From: Linnemannia hyalina
Taxonomy: Eukaryota > Mortierellomycota > Mortierellomycetes > Mortierellales > Mortierellaceae
Reading direction: 5' to 3'
DNA length: 64,000 nt
Assembly (NCBI GenBank): GCA_019671135.1
Contig: JAHRHY010000007.1
Coordinates: 744,001 to 808,000 of the forward strand
Position 1 is the first letter of the stretch, and the number at the start of each line of letters is the position of its first letter. Below the pieces are notes generated by a model that ran no database searches, had not been told where the DNA came from, and saw nothing but the letters and a program-made list of their open reading frames with translations. This document shows, piece after piece, positions 21,381-31,904 of the stretch. Both the position numbers and the translations under genes were made by a program.

Positions 21381-21798
21381 CGGGGTGTCGAAGTGTCGTA
21401 TGGAGTAAGGTGCAAGGAAGGAGTGCAAGGCACAAGGATCGATGAGGAAAGTGGAAAAGGAAAAAAGAGAAAGACCGTGCCGGCTTCTCTTTTCTGGCCA
21501 AAGGGAGTAAAGAGAAGAGGAAAATGTACCCGTCGGGGTTTGTTGCCTCTCGCTCTCTCCCTTTTTCCGTTCAATTCTCACGAGGGGTGGGACTGCGCTC
21601 TTGCATGAAACAGCGTGGCTTAGCAACCCTTTACTTCTTTCCTTTCTCGATCTATGCGCGCAAACGCACTAAAAGAACCGAGAGGAAACTAAAAGAACTT
21701 CTCTCTTTTCCTTTCTTCACCCCCCTAACCAATACTTTCAACAAACCGGCGACAAAATACCTCCACTCACAGGAAAATTTCAGGAAGACGATTGAACA
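21346..21798. promoter_or_regulatory. Shared bidirectional promoter region UPS1/ZIM17
   Basis: 453 bp between divergent starts. It includes a compound (TA)n(TG)n tract at 21347-21380 ending at the UPS1 ATG. No specific factor site can be assigned by eye. Confidence 0.5.
21347..21380. repeat. (TA)n(TG)n tract directly upstream of the UPS1 start
   Basis: About 6 TA then about 11 TG units on the plus strand. In the UPS1 transcript this reads as CA repeats then UA repeats, ending about 2 nt before the AUG. Confidence 0.88.
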
Positions 21799-22698
21799 AT
21801 GGCTACAAGGACACTCTCCCTCGCAAGACTCGCACGAGCTCAAGCACCTGCCCCGCCAACCTTCTTTTCCGGCACCAATACAACCGCGGCGGTTCTATGC
21901 CGTAGAACTCTGACCACAAAGACCCCTCTGGATACCTCAAGAGCCATGCTGTCCCCATGGTCTTCCAGCTCCGGTCACCCCAGACCAGGATTCCTCGGAT
22001 TGACACCATCAGTATCATCGACACGAGGAAGCCTAGCGCCCTCACTAGTCATTTTCCGGCCCTACCACGTCACCCTCCGAACCCTCGACCACCAAAACCG
22101 TCCACCCAACAACATCGACGACCCCACTTCCACTCCCGTCGGCACTAAAGCAATCGACGACGACATTCAGCCCCAACAAAAGAACCCCATCCCACCCAAC
22201 ACCGAGCCAAAAGCCCGGATGCTCATCGGCTTCACCTGCACCGTCTGCAACCACCGGTCCCACAAGACAATGTCCAAACACGCCTACGAACATGGGGTGG
22301 TTATCATGCGATGCGATCACTGCAAGAACCGCCATTTGATTGCGGATCATTTGGGATGGTTCAAAAATGGTGGAGTTACGGTTGAGGATTTGGTCAAGGA
22401 GAGGGGGGAGACGGTTCAGAAGTTGACTAAGAGTTATCAGTTGGTGAAGGATGGTGAGATGGCTTCTTCCGTAGGAACTGGAGTATCGGCGGCATCGGGG
22501 GCAGGGGAAGGAGCAGGGGAAGGAACAATTCGCGCAACGGGAATAGATGGAGCAGTGACGGAAAAGACGGAATTGGAGTTGGCGTTGGAGAAAGCCTCGG
22601 AGGGAATGTTGGAATGGATTCCCAAGGAGATTCTAGAACAGGAGGAGGAGCGGATGAAGAAGAGCCAAGAGACCGTCGACCATACCAAGAAGGCATAA
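21799..22698 (+). CDS. ZIM17: Mitochondrial Hsp70 escort protein, zf-DNL type (Zim17/Hep1)
   Basis: An intronless 299-aa protein. The N-terminus MATRTLSLARLARAQ is Arg-rich and acid-free, a mitochondrial presequence. The DNL zinc-finger core lies at about residues 139-190: GFTCTVCNHRSHKTMSKHAY, GVVIMRCDHCKNRHLIADHL, then GWF. The CxxC...CxxC zinc ligands and the D-H-L triad are intact. Zim17/Tim15/Hep1 keeps matrix Hsp70 soluble and supports protein import and iron-sulfur assembly. The C-terminal 100 residues are longer than in yeast, with a Gly/Ala-rich linker and an acidic helix ending HTKKA. It is head-to-head with UPS1 and convergent with BUB2. Confidence 0.93.
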   Translation: MATRTLSLARLARAQAPAPPTFFSGTNTTAAVLCRRTLTTKTPLDTSRAMLSPWSSSSGHPRPGFLGLTPSVSSTRGSLAPSLVIFRPYHVTLRTLDHQNRPPNNIDDPTSTPVGTKAIDDDIQPQQKNPIPPNTEPKARMLIGFTCTVCNHRSHKTMSKHAYEHGVVIMRCDHCKNRHLIADHLGWFKNGGVTVEDLVKERGETVQKLTKSYQLVKDGEMASSVGTGVSAASGAGEGAGEGTIRATGIDGAVTEKTELELALEKASEGMLEWIPKEILEQEEERMKKSQETVDHTKKA

Positions 22699-23165
22699 TA
22701 TAGATCTTTCTGTCACATCTGTTTTATCTTTCTCAATAGAGTCATGATTCGGGCATGTCGGGAGGTGTGCGCAATAGTGATGAAGGCGAATAATTTTATT
22801 TGTCAAATGATGGCAAAAAACATACTCGGAGTGAATTAGGGGAATGGGGAGAATGCAAAAATACTAGGCTTCTATGGTACAGACAAAACAAAATGACGAC
22901 AAAAACAACAGACAGATACAAACGACAGACGACAAACAAACGAAGAAAATGAAAGCGATAAACAGCTCAAACAACGACGACAACGACAACGGCAACAAAC
23001 AAATACAAACAGAAACAAAACTAACAACAAGAAGAAGAGCAAATATAAGAGGGGTAACAGAATGGCGTCGGGTGGGGGAATAAGAAGATTGGCCCGTGGG
23101 GATAGAATGTAGTAGGAAAGAAGGCGACAAAAGGCCCCGGCGTGAAATTGCGATACCTTCTACCG
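22699..23165. other. 3' intergenic between convergent ZIM17 and BUB2
   Basis: 467 bp, with an A/C-rich stretch of AAC and ACA repeats at 22880-23040. No coding signal. Confidence 0.55.
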
Positions 23166-26100
23166 TCAAATTTTCTCGGCGACGGTAGGATCATAAGGGT
23201 GACGAACCAGAAGGTCATACAGCTCGTCCGGCAAGAGTTTGACCATCCGGATCGTCTCCCTGATCACCTTGCCCGCGTTTAGATCCGGGAAGATTCTCAA
23301 CAGCTTCATCGGACTATTAGGTTGAATGAGCATGGCAATTCATAAGTAACAGGTTTGTTGGCTGAGCCGCGTCTAGCGGATCACAGATACGAAGTAACAC
23401 ATAACAAGAAGAAGGACAAAAAGAGTGCTCACCTGGCATGGCTCATGAGTTCGTCACGGATCAAGTGGAGCTGGGCAATGATGCAAATGATGTTGAGATG
23501 GATGCCCCAGGCAAGCAGGAAATCCCAGAGCTGCATAACTTGATCCAGAGGAGGCGTGCATGCGCAGATCGTAAGCACCGCTACAGGATGAAAAATACCC
23601 CAGAGCGAGGCGTGGTTTGGCTGGTTAGTGAGAGTGATACCTTGATAACACTTACAACTACAACTCGGAGCAAACAAATTGCGTGAGTGTATGGACAATT
23701 GAAACTTACAAGGGAAGGCGTAGAGCTCTGCCGTAAGTCGCTTGGACTTGAGGTAGTCGTACAACTGGACATCAATTTTGCGGAGACACTCTTCCAGCAG
23801 CTTTTGATCAATCAGGAACCAAAAGTCGACGTATGAGGTTAGTGATCAGGGAAACTAATAAACTCATCTACGTAAACGCCACCAAAATATTAAAAACGCG
23901 TCGACCTGATGTTTACCTTGATGCCGCAGTGGACGCCTTGAAGTGTTGGTTGGACATATAGCGGACAGCAGTTCTTGATAAAGTTGGAGTAGGAGTAAAA
24001 AGCCTCCATCTCCGTCATCGTGTACAGGAATGGAGCGGCCAGCACATTCATGCCCTGTACATATGTGAACGACACATCCGTATCTTGAACCGACGTTGCT
24101 AATAACAAAAGTGTTGGTGATGGTAAAGCAAAAGTGAGTGTGGATAATAATGAAAACGCGTCTGTCATTGTAATGCGTGCATGCATAATGGCACCTATTA
24201 GCAAATAAAGTAATAGCAAAAGTAACCCCGAATAAACAAGAAAAGGTAGTAACAGTCATTCATTCTTACCTTGGGTGCTCCAGGCAAACGCGCACAGGAC
24301 GCGGATCAAACTATCCTCCTCGACCACATCCAAGAACTTGCGGTCCGTCGCTAGGGTCCGGAAGGTGTCGTCTCGGATCTTGTTATACTCTTGCGGCTTG
24401 CCCTGTTTGACCAAGGAAATGTACTCTTGTGCCGAGACATGATGGACCTCGAGGAGTAACTTCCAGCACTTGCTTCTGATCGTCGGTTTGTTGGGCTTTG
24501 CCTTTGGCATCGTTGGCTAAAGATTGCATGAAAGATAAACACACATATACAAGATAGCAGTAAGGTATGATCCAGAGAAAGAGAGGGAAGGGGAAAAAGT
24601 AAAGGAGATTAGTTTAGAGAACGTAAATTAAGAATATGGGCATAATATGGACACCTTCTCTCGGAACCCACAGCAGTAAAAGAACTCGCTTACGAAGTGC
24701 ATTAATGTGTTCATTTTTAGCGCATGCGGGTCGCAAAAGGTTGATCCCAACCCCACCTCCCGCCCAACTCTTTCGCTCCACACCACATCTCGCCCAACGA
24801 GTGTAATAACACCCTGGAGGATATCAAATGAGCAATGTAATGTTACGGATTGTTAGGGGGTGCTGAGCAGTTATAGATGATTCCATCCTCCATTGTCCGC
24901 CATTTTTCACACAACAAACGCATATTCCCTTCAATTGTCGTGTGCACGAAGAGATCAAATGATGACACCGAACAGCAAGTAAGAAGAGAGGAGAACAAAA
25001 AAATCCCACGGTGTGCAAAGGCCACCCTCTCCCTTCTCCAAATTGGTCTTTCTCCGTATCCCCCTTCTTTGTTACTTGCACTTCCCGTAGACGTTGTTGA
25101 TAATTGTAATGTTTTGGTTTATACAATGGAAGTATAGACATCGGCGCAAGTGCCTGTAACCCAAGAAAAAAACAATATCAAAACGCAACTCCAACTCCAA
25201 TCTGAGTCAATGAGTCGAAAACTTTTTTTGGCAAACAAACGAGGGGAAGTGTACAGAAGAGGCGTGGAGGAAAGCTTTGAGAAAAAGTAAAAAGGGAACC
25301 TCGTCGTCTTCCGTAACACGAAACAGGATGTTGTTGAAATTGCTGTTTGAACTCCCTGAAAAAAAAATTTGTTTTCCTCAGGGAACAAATCGCCTGAGCT
25401 TCTAGTTCGTTTTGTTTGTTTCGTGGGCTCTTTCTTGACGTTTCTCTTCTCACTCCCTTTTTGTTCTTTTCATACTATTTTTTGTCCTACAACACACAAC
25501 CGAGGTAAATTTTTCAAGGGGTAAAAAAAAGCAATCGAGACATAAGAGGGGATGTAGAAAAAAAAAGGAATATGAAGCAAGATGAAAAACATGGATGTAC
25601 GTGTAGACACAGTTACCATGCAATGAAACAAGAGGAAAGATAACCGAGCACGACATTCCTCTTGTACCACCATAGGAGAAGAAGGGGCCCCCCTTGTGCG
25701 CCATGGTCCGAGTCACACTTTCCTCCGTCTGATTTTTTTTTGGAGATGAAGAAGAAAATGAAAACGCTTGCAAAAGATGAGTGGTTGAAGCAGGAGCAAA
25801 AGAGATAAGCCGTTATAGGAAGAAGCACGCGCACTCACAAACGAAACAAAGAGGACAGAAAAAAGAAAACGAGTGCACGGGGCCCTCGGTTGAAAGGTCC
25901 AGGAAGTGAACTAACGAATGGAAAAAACATGCACACGATGGACACCATGACAACAACCATGACAAACATGAAAAGGATAACCCTCCGAGACCCGAGACAT
26001 GTACACCAACATCGATAAGGTCCGTCATACCTTCCACTGAGTAAAATGAAAGGGGTGGGGTTGGAAAAGGGCACAATAAATGGACTAGACACCAAACCAT

Positions 26101-26199
26101 TAGGAAACCACAAAAAGATAGGGAGGATAGCAAGCTGTTACAACTGTTTCCAAGGTTATTAAAAGAATACAAAAAAAGGATACAAAGGTGTATGAGTTT

Positions 26200-26232
<33 letters not shown>

Positions 26233-27871
26233 CGTCACCGTCGTACTGTACCTGTTCAGGAATACCGTAAGCGAGAATCAACTGTCGCAATTCATGTAAG
26301 GACTCTGCAATGGCTTCCTCTGTCGGATGCTGTCGTTGAAAAATAGCTTCATATAAAGCAGCTGAGTCTTGAGTCGTCATAAGCATCGTAGGTTCAGGAC
26401 TGTCGGAGAGAAGAAGAGCTTCGCCGATCATGTCAGCTTTCTTTTCTTCAGCAAAGACGACGGCATTGTCCTCGTCGTCCAATTCTTCGACCCCTGCAGC
26501 AGTCTCTTTCGAGAGTGAGCGAGGAAGAACTGCTGGTGTAGTGGTCAACAATGCAGTTGCTCCTCCTCCTCCTCCTGCTACAGCAATGCAAGCTGTAGAC
26601 AGTTTTTCTTCGTCGGGACCAATGCTGTTGCGAGATCGAAGTGAACACTTGCGTGAGCGAGGGGTTGGTGGAGACAATAATGCTTCGTGAGGAGGATGGT
26701 CGGTCACAGTGCTGTCGCTGTCATTAGAGTGATCATGGCTATTGTCGGACTGGGGATCGATATCGCCCATGATGGTATTGTCGAGTTGGGCGGACGACGA
26801 ACGATGGTGGAGGTGGTGATGTTGGTAATGAATGGATTTGAGATGGTTTGAAGTGCCAACAGAGATGGTGTTGCTGTTGCTGTTACTGGCATTACTTTCG
26901 ACGTCGGTCCCATCGCTGCTTGATCCCCTACCGTCTGCGCCTTCTTCCTGGTTTCCCTTGTGCAGTTCAAGCTTGGTGAGCGGATCAAGTTCATGTTGCT
27001 TTTGTTGGTGCTGCTGCTGGATGGAGTGTTGTTGATGTTGTTGCTGTTGTTGTGGGGAAAGAAGGTTGTGCTGGAGAGCCCTGGCCTTGACTTTAGCCTT
27101 GGCTAGGAGAGAGGAGCCGACGGTGTAGACCTGGCGCTGGGGCATTGGATCTGGCGAGTAATAGTAAGGGTTGTGGAGGTGGTGCTGATCAACAACCTTG
27201 ATGGTCTCAGGGTTCTTCTCTGATAAGTACGAATCTGGATATGAATCTGAAACCGGTGTTGGCGCTGCTGGGGCAGGTGATGGTGTAGATGGCGGCGCAG
27301 ACAGGTCGGTGCCTGAACCCACCAAACGAAAGGTCACAGTCGTAGTCGTCACCAACGGCTTGTCCTGGCCGATAGCGATGGTCGCACCAACAAGTTGCTT
27401 CTTCTCCACGCGACTGTGGCCGCCGCGATGTTTGGGCGTGGTGGTATTAATCGTAGGACTGGTAGTGGTGGTATTCGGAGAGGTGGCAGAAGAAGGAGGA
27501 GTGTGGGTACTGGTGCTAGCCGTGGCCTTGTTGGAGTGAGTTTGGGCAACGCTAGGGGGTATCCTGATGATCCGCTGTAGCCGGTTCTTGAGCCGGATTT
27601 CTGTGGGCGAGGCTGTCGTCAACGTCGTCGAGTCGGTCGCAGTAATGCTACCTGTAGCGGTGGTGGTGGCGGCTGCTGCTGTTGTTGTTGCAGCAGTTGT
27701 GTTCGCTGCTGTAACAGTGGTAGTGACGACGGACGAGGTGATTGCGGATCTGATGAGTTCTGATTCGAATCCGTTTGGCGAGGTGTGAATCATGTTAGAA
27801 AGGGACAATAATGAAGCTGGGTTGAGATCGTCAAGTAGAACCACCTCTGTTCTGTCAGCAATCTCCTCCAT
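23166..27871 (-). CDS. BUB2: BUB2/Cdc16-type TBC GTPase-activating protein with long N-terminal extension
   Basis: Proposed exons are 27871-26252, 24516-24270, 24098-23917, 23800-23710, 23580-23433 and 23313-23166, all in phase, giving 811 aa. The last five exons encode a complete TBC domain: RSKCWKLLLEVHHVSAQEY, the arginine-finger motif KIRDDTFRT, the glutamine-finger FTYVQGMNVLAAPFLY, TAELYAFPSVLT, LDQVMQLWDFLLAWG, and SPMKLLRIFPDL. BUB2 with Bfa1/Byr4 is the GAP for Tem1 in the mitotic exit/septation network. BUB2 proteins have LRxLILxxGLP just before the TBC core; that motif (LHELRQLILAYGIPEQ) is found only at the end of the far-upstream 540-codon exon, in matching phase. This supports one gene with a 1,735-nt intron. 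The extension is Ser/Thr-, Gln- and His-rich and looks disordered. The alternative is two genes with a BUB2 start at 24510, which would lack this motif. Confidence 0.72.
26201..26232. repeat. T32 homopolymer in BUB2 intron 1
   Basis: Thirty-two T on the plus strand (A in the transcript), starting about 20 nt after the proposed 5' splice site at 26251. Confidence 0.9.
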
Positions 27872-28678
27872 GAGAGGATGGGGAGGGGAAGAGAGAAAAA
27901 GGGAAAGAGGGGGGCGAGAGAGGGGCTAACTTGAGAAAGGAGAGGAGAGAGGAAGAAATGGTTGGAAAGGGAAAACAAAAGGAGTGGAGGAAGGTGAAGT
28001 ACAGAACGAGAGAGGGAAAAGAGAGAGAGAGAGGGAAGAAGAGAAGGAGAGACACAGAGTAACAATGGTAAAAAGGGTTATGTTTATGTATTGCTGTCTG
28101 TTCGCTCTCCTTTTGTTTCTTTGTGTGTGTGTTGGATGTATGATTGTTTGAGTGAGCGAGGTTTTTATTTAGTGTGGTGGAGATGGAGGGGAGAAGATAC
28201 AATGGCCAGGACGGGACGGGACAGAGGAAGAACACACGCAGGATATCCACAGTCGATTCACGAAAGGAGAAGCAAGGTGAATATTCGGGAGAGGAGGCAA
28301 ACAAAGTGGATGAACGAAAGTGGAGTACAAAAGTGAAATAAAGGAGCTTTTCAGCCACCTGCGATTCGAAAGAACACATCGGCGAACAAGAAAGAAGAGA
28401 AATAGAGACGATCCCAGCCTCTCTCGGTTGTCGTTTTGCCCAAGGGAGAAATCGACATAAAAAGCAATTGGACCATGGGCTATGGGCCATGGACCCATCG
28501 ATCGATGCAATCAATCCAAGGAAAGGAGCAAAGCAACGACAACGCGGAAAAAAAAAAAGTAGCGATGGTAAGAAGTGGGAGGGGTGGGTGCAAAGCAGAG
28601 AGAGACAAACTCAATAGAAAGAGGGGAAGAAAAAAAGGGTGACCGTGCAGGTTGAAGACTTCTCTGTCGTTCTCGTCA

Positions 28679-28680
28679 AT

Positions 28681-28712
<32 letters not shown>

Positions 28713-28737
28713 TAACAACAACAACAACAAACAACAA
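28679..28737. repeat. Imperfect (AAC)n array
   Basis: AAC trinucleotides with a few interruptions (ATC, AAT) on the plus strand; intergenic. Confidence 0.8.
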
Positions 28738-29740
28738 ATAACAGCAATGGTCGTCTTTCTTGTCTTATCTTGACTTTTTTTTGTTTTTTTGCTCGACACG
28801 ACGGTTGAAAGGGAAGCGACGTCCATTCTTCAAAAGTAGGGGCAAAGAAAAAAAAACAAGAGTCGGACAAGATAGATATCGAGGAAATGAGGGAAAACAC
28901 TACGACCGAGTGGCAAAGCGAGGAAGGGAAGACAATAACCTATTATACTCTGACTTACGATAGTCAAAACGAGCTCACTGAATCGATCCTGAAGGAACAA
29001 GCGCGTGTAAGTGCAAGTGGTTTGGAACTCTATTGCGAAGGGTTGGCGTGGCCAGCTGTCTTTCTTCCTGTCCTCCTCGTGTGAGTGTTCGCTGTATGTG
29101 TGGAGAGTTGATTGATTTGAGAAGGAAAGGGTAATGGTGGATCAAAGGGACAACCAAAGTGAATACTGGATCAAGTCAAAATGACACGAGAGCGCGAATG
29201 AGTGAGAGAACATTCGTTGACTGAACCTGAAGAATAAGAAATAAAGGCAATTCTGTCCTTCAAGTCCCCAATTAACAAAGTGCTACCAAAACGAAAAAGT
29301 GCAAGGAATGAACGAAAGCGAATCGTCAAGTCAAGTACAGGCACAATGCACCAAAAGCTTTTTGTTTGCCTCTTTGTTCAGACGGAGTGAGAGAGAACCA
29401 AGTGAGAGGTGAAGGAGAAGGAGGAGAAAAGAGGGGAAGGGGGAAAAAAGAGGGGAAGGGGAGAAATTCCAACAGACCCAGGGGTACCTTTGCCTCACTC
29501 CTTCTCTCTATCTCTCCCCTTCTCTCTATCTCTCCCCTTCTCTCCCACACCTTTTCTCTCTCTCTTTCTCAATCTGCGTGTGTGTGTCTTTCTCACCTTC
29601 TTTGGCACCAAAAGGACAACCCATACCCCCGTAATGACAAAAGGCTAGATGGACAGACCGACAAAAAAAAAGAACCCGCAAGGCAAGGACGAATTCTGGA
29701 AAAAAAGGGGACTCGAACAACACAAAAGAACGACGTGATT

Positions 29741-29763
29741 GTCTGTCTGTCTGTCTGTCTGTC
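29741..29763. repeat. (TGTC)n array
   Basis: About six TGTC units. The motif is the reverse complement of the GACA array 0.3 kb downstream. Confidence 0.85.
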
Positions 29764-30055
29764 CAGGGGAGAGGAAGAGGCGGGAGGCCGCGGAAAGTTA
29801 ACGGGGTGGAGAAGGGGAGGCCTGCGTTTAAAAGTAGGGCAACCGGACAAGACGTAACTTCATATACCAAATGAATGTGCACCGCTGTTCTCCTGTTTTC
29901 TTTGTGAGACTGGCTGCATTCCATGAACTAGCGGAGAAAACCCTCAAGTGGTAACCCGACCCTCTGTTTGGATCTCTGTCAAAGAGAAAAAGGACGCACG
30001 TTTTTCTTTTCAATAATGCGAGGAAAGACCATGGCCATAGTCAGTCAGTCAGTCG

Positions 30056-30145
<90 letters not shown>

Positions 30146-30164
30146 GAGAGAGAGAGAGAGAGAG
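30056..30164. repeat. (GACA)n array followed by (GA)n
   Basis: About 22 units of GACA at 30056-30144, passing directly into about 10 GA dinucleotides. Confidence 0.93.
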
Positions 30165-31904
30165 TCAGCTCATGAGGGGTAGGGGTGGTTGGTGGTTATG
30201 CATCCCCTTCCATCCCTTCGCATCCCTTTTGCATTCACCCACGTACAACATCCGTTTGTGAACAGTGAACACGAAGCTCCGTGTTCAAGTAGCTATGTAC
30301 CATCATGCCAAGTACCATCATACCAAGTACCTCTCAATGCCAGTACCTAATGCTAATCTCCTTTTGTTTTGCTTAGGATGTACACTGATGCCATAGTCGA
30401 CACTCTATACTTCCTTCCACAAAAACGTGGGCTTCGAACATCTGTGGGAGCACCTCTTCACTTTATTACCCTATGCTTCCCCACACTCTAGATTTTCTGC
30501 TTGAACATGTTCAAGTTGCCTGGACACATCCTTGAAAAAAAGTAAATGCAGATAGAGGTTCCCAGACTCCGCTCCTATATTTGATCCGTGGCCCGTGTCC
30601 TTTCATGTCGATCTTTATTCGGGACTCCAATGCCTAGGCAAGGCAAGGAGAGTGCAACCAGGATGCTTATTCGGACCATTGTTTTCTAGGAGACAGAGAG
30701 ACAAAAATCCACTTCACTTCATCTCAAAAACGCTTGTGAACCCTTTAGCAGTTTAGCGATTGTCATTTCGTTTTGATAAAAAAAAAAAAAGAGCATCAGA
30801 AATGAACTGTCTCTCCTTTGCGTTGAGGCGTTTTTCCTTCTCGCCATCATCACAATGATACATGGTTCATTGTTGAACATCAGACACCCCTCCCCCACCA
30901 AACAATCGTCATCATCAAAGACGAGCTCCACCGCCTTTCTTTTTTACTTTACTGCTTTGCCATCTTCAATTTACTTGTCCATCCCATCTATCCACACGCC
31001 AGAGGTCAAACAAAAGGTAGTAACGAATACAGACTCTCTCTCTCTCTCTACTATCACTTTTAGTGGTGGGCATTATTTGATTCTGAGAGCGACAAAAGGA
31101 GCAACAATTAGTTCACCTTTGCATCAACGGGAAAGCAACAAAAGAATTGAAGGACAGCAAACAGCAAAACAAAAGTCTTTTTGTGCATGAGATAGAACGA
31201 GAATCCTTTCTTGTGGTTTTTTTCTCTTGTTTTGCAGGAACAAACAAAAATGAGGACAAAGAGTCAGTGATACAAAGTGTTGTGTGGTAGCACTATACGT
31301 AAAGAGACGTACAGAGCTAAATGGGGACAGAGGGAGAATAACATGGTCATGTAGGGAGGGAGGCGAGAGTATACGTATGCAATACCTTGTCTGTCTACTG
31401 CATGGATGAATGACCATGTATCCAACAGCATTGGGGTGAGGAGACAGAGAGGACCAAATAAGGGGAGGGAAGGGGTGGATGGGTGGGGTATGGGCGAATG
31501 GTCTGATTACTTCTGATATGCAACGCACGGCATGAACAAAAAAAATCAGCAACAAACAAACAGAACAATGACCGTCAGGGGTAAACAAAGGTTCAGAAGA
31601 AATAATGCAGAAGGGGAAGGGGAGGTAGTCAATCCATATGCCCTTTTTCAGGGTCTTTGTAAAAGTTTGGAAAGAGAGGATGACAACGCAATGTGAGGTC
31701 TTTTCTGCATGCTCCGCAGTGTTTTTCTACATTTCTTTTTCATTGATCAGCCGAGAACCATAGTTTCAAAAACCCATAGAACAAAGTGATCAGTCGCAAC
31801 CTTGCTGGTCTCACCATAGCTGAAACAAACACTGTAATGATCAGCTGATAGTTCTTTTCCGGGGCACGTTTTATTTTGATGAGTCGATCGACAAAGCGTC
31901 GCGT

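Larger units (their letters stand above)
27872..31904. other. Gene-poor 4-kb region of simple sequence
   Basis: The first 190 bp are strongly purine-rich on the plus strand, so the BUB2 leader is CT-rich. Then come AAC repeats (28679-28737), GA/CT blocks (29400-29570), a TGTC array (29741-29763) and a long GACA array (30056-30144). ORFs here are low-complexity readings, and I see no recognisable gene. Confidence 0.55.

Noticed and set aside
24270..24510. A separate BUB2 gene starting at the ATG at 24510
   Set aside because: Not excluded, but the sequence before it is a good splice acceptor in phase 0, and the family-typical LRxLILxxGIP motif would be lost.
25813..26238. ORF with a poly-lysine start on the minus strand
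   Set aside because: It is a reading of the T32 run and intronic sequence, with no protein-like conservation.
29366..29924. ORFs of 130-160 aa on both strands
   Set aside because: The sequence is GA/CT simple repeat, and opposite strands are equally open.
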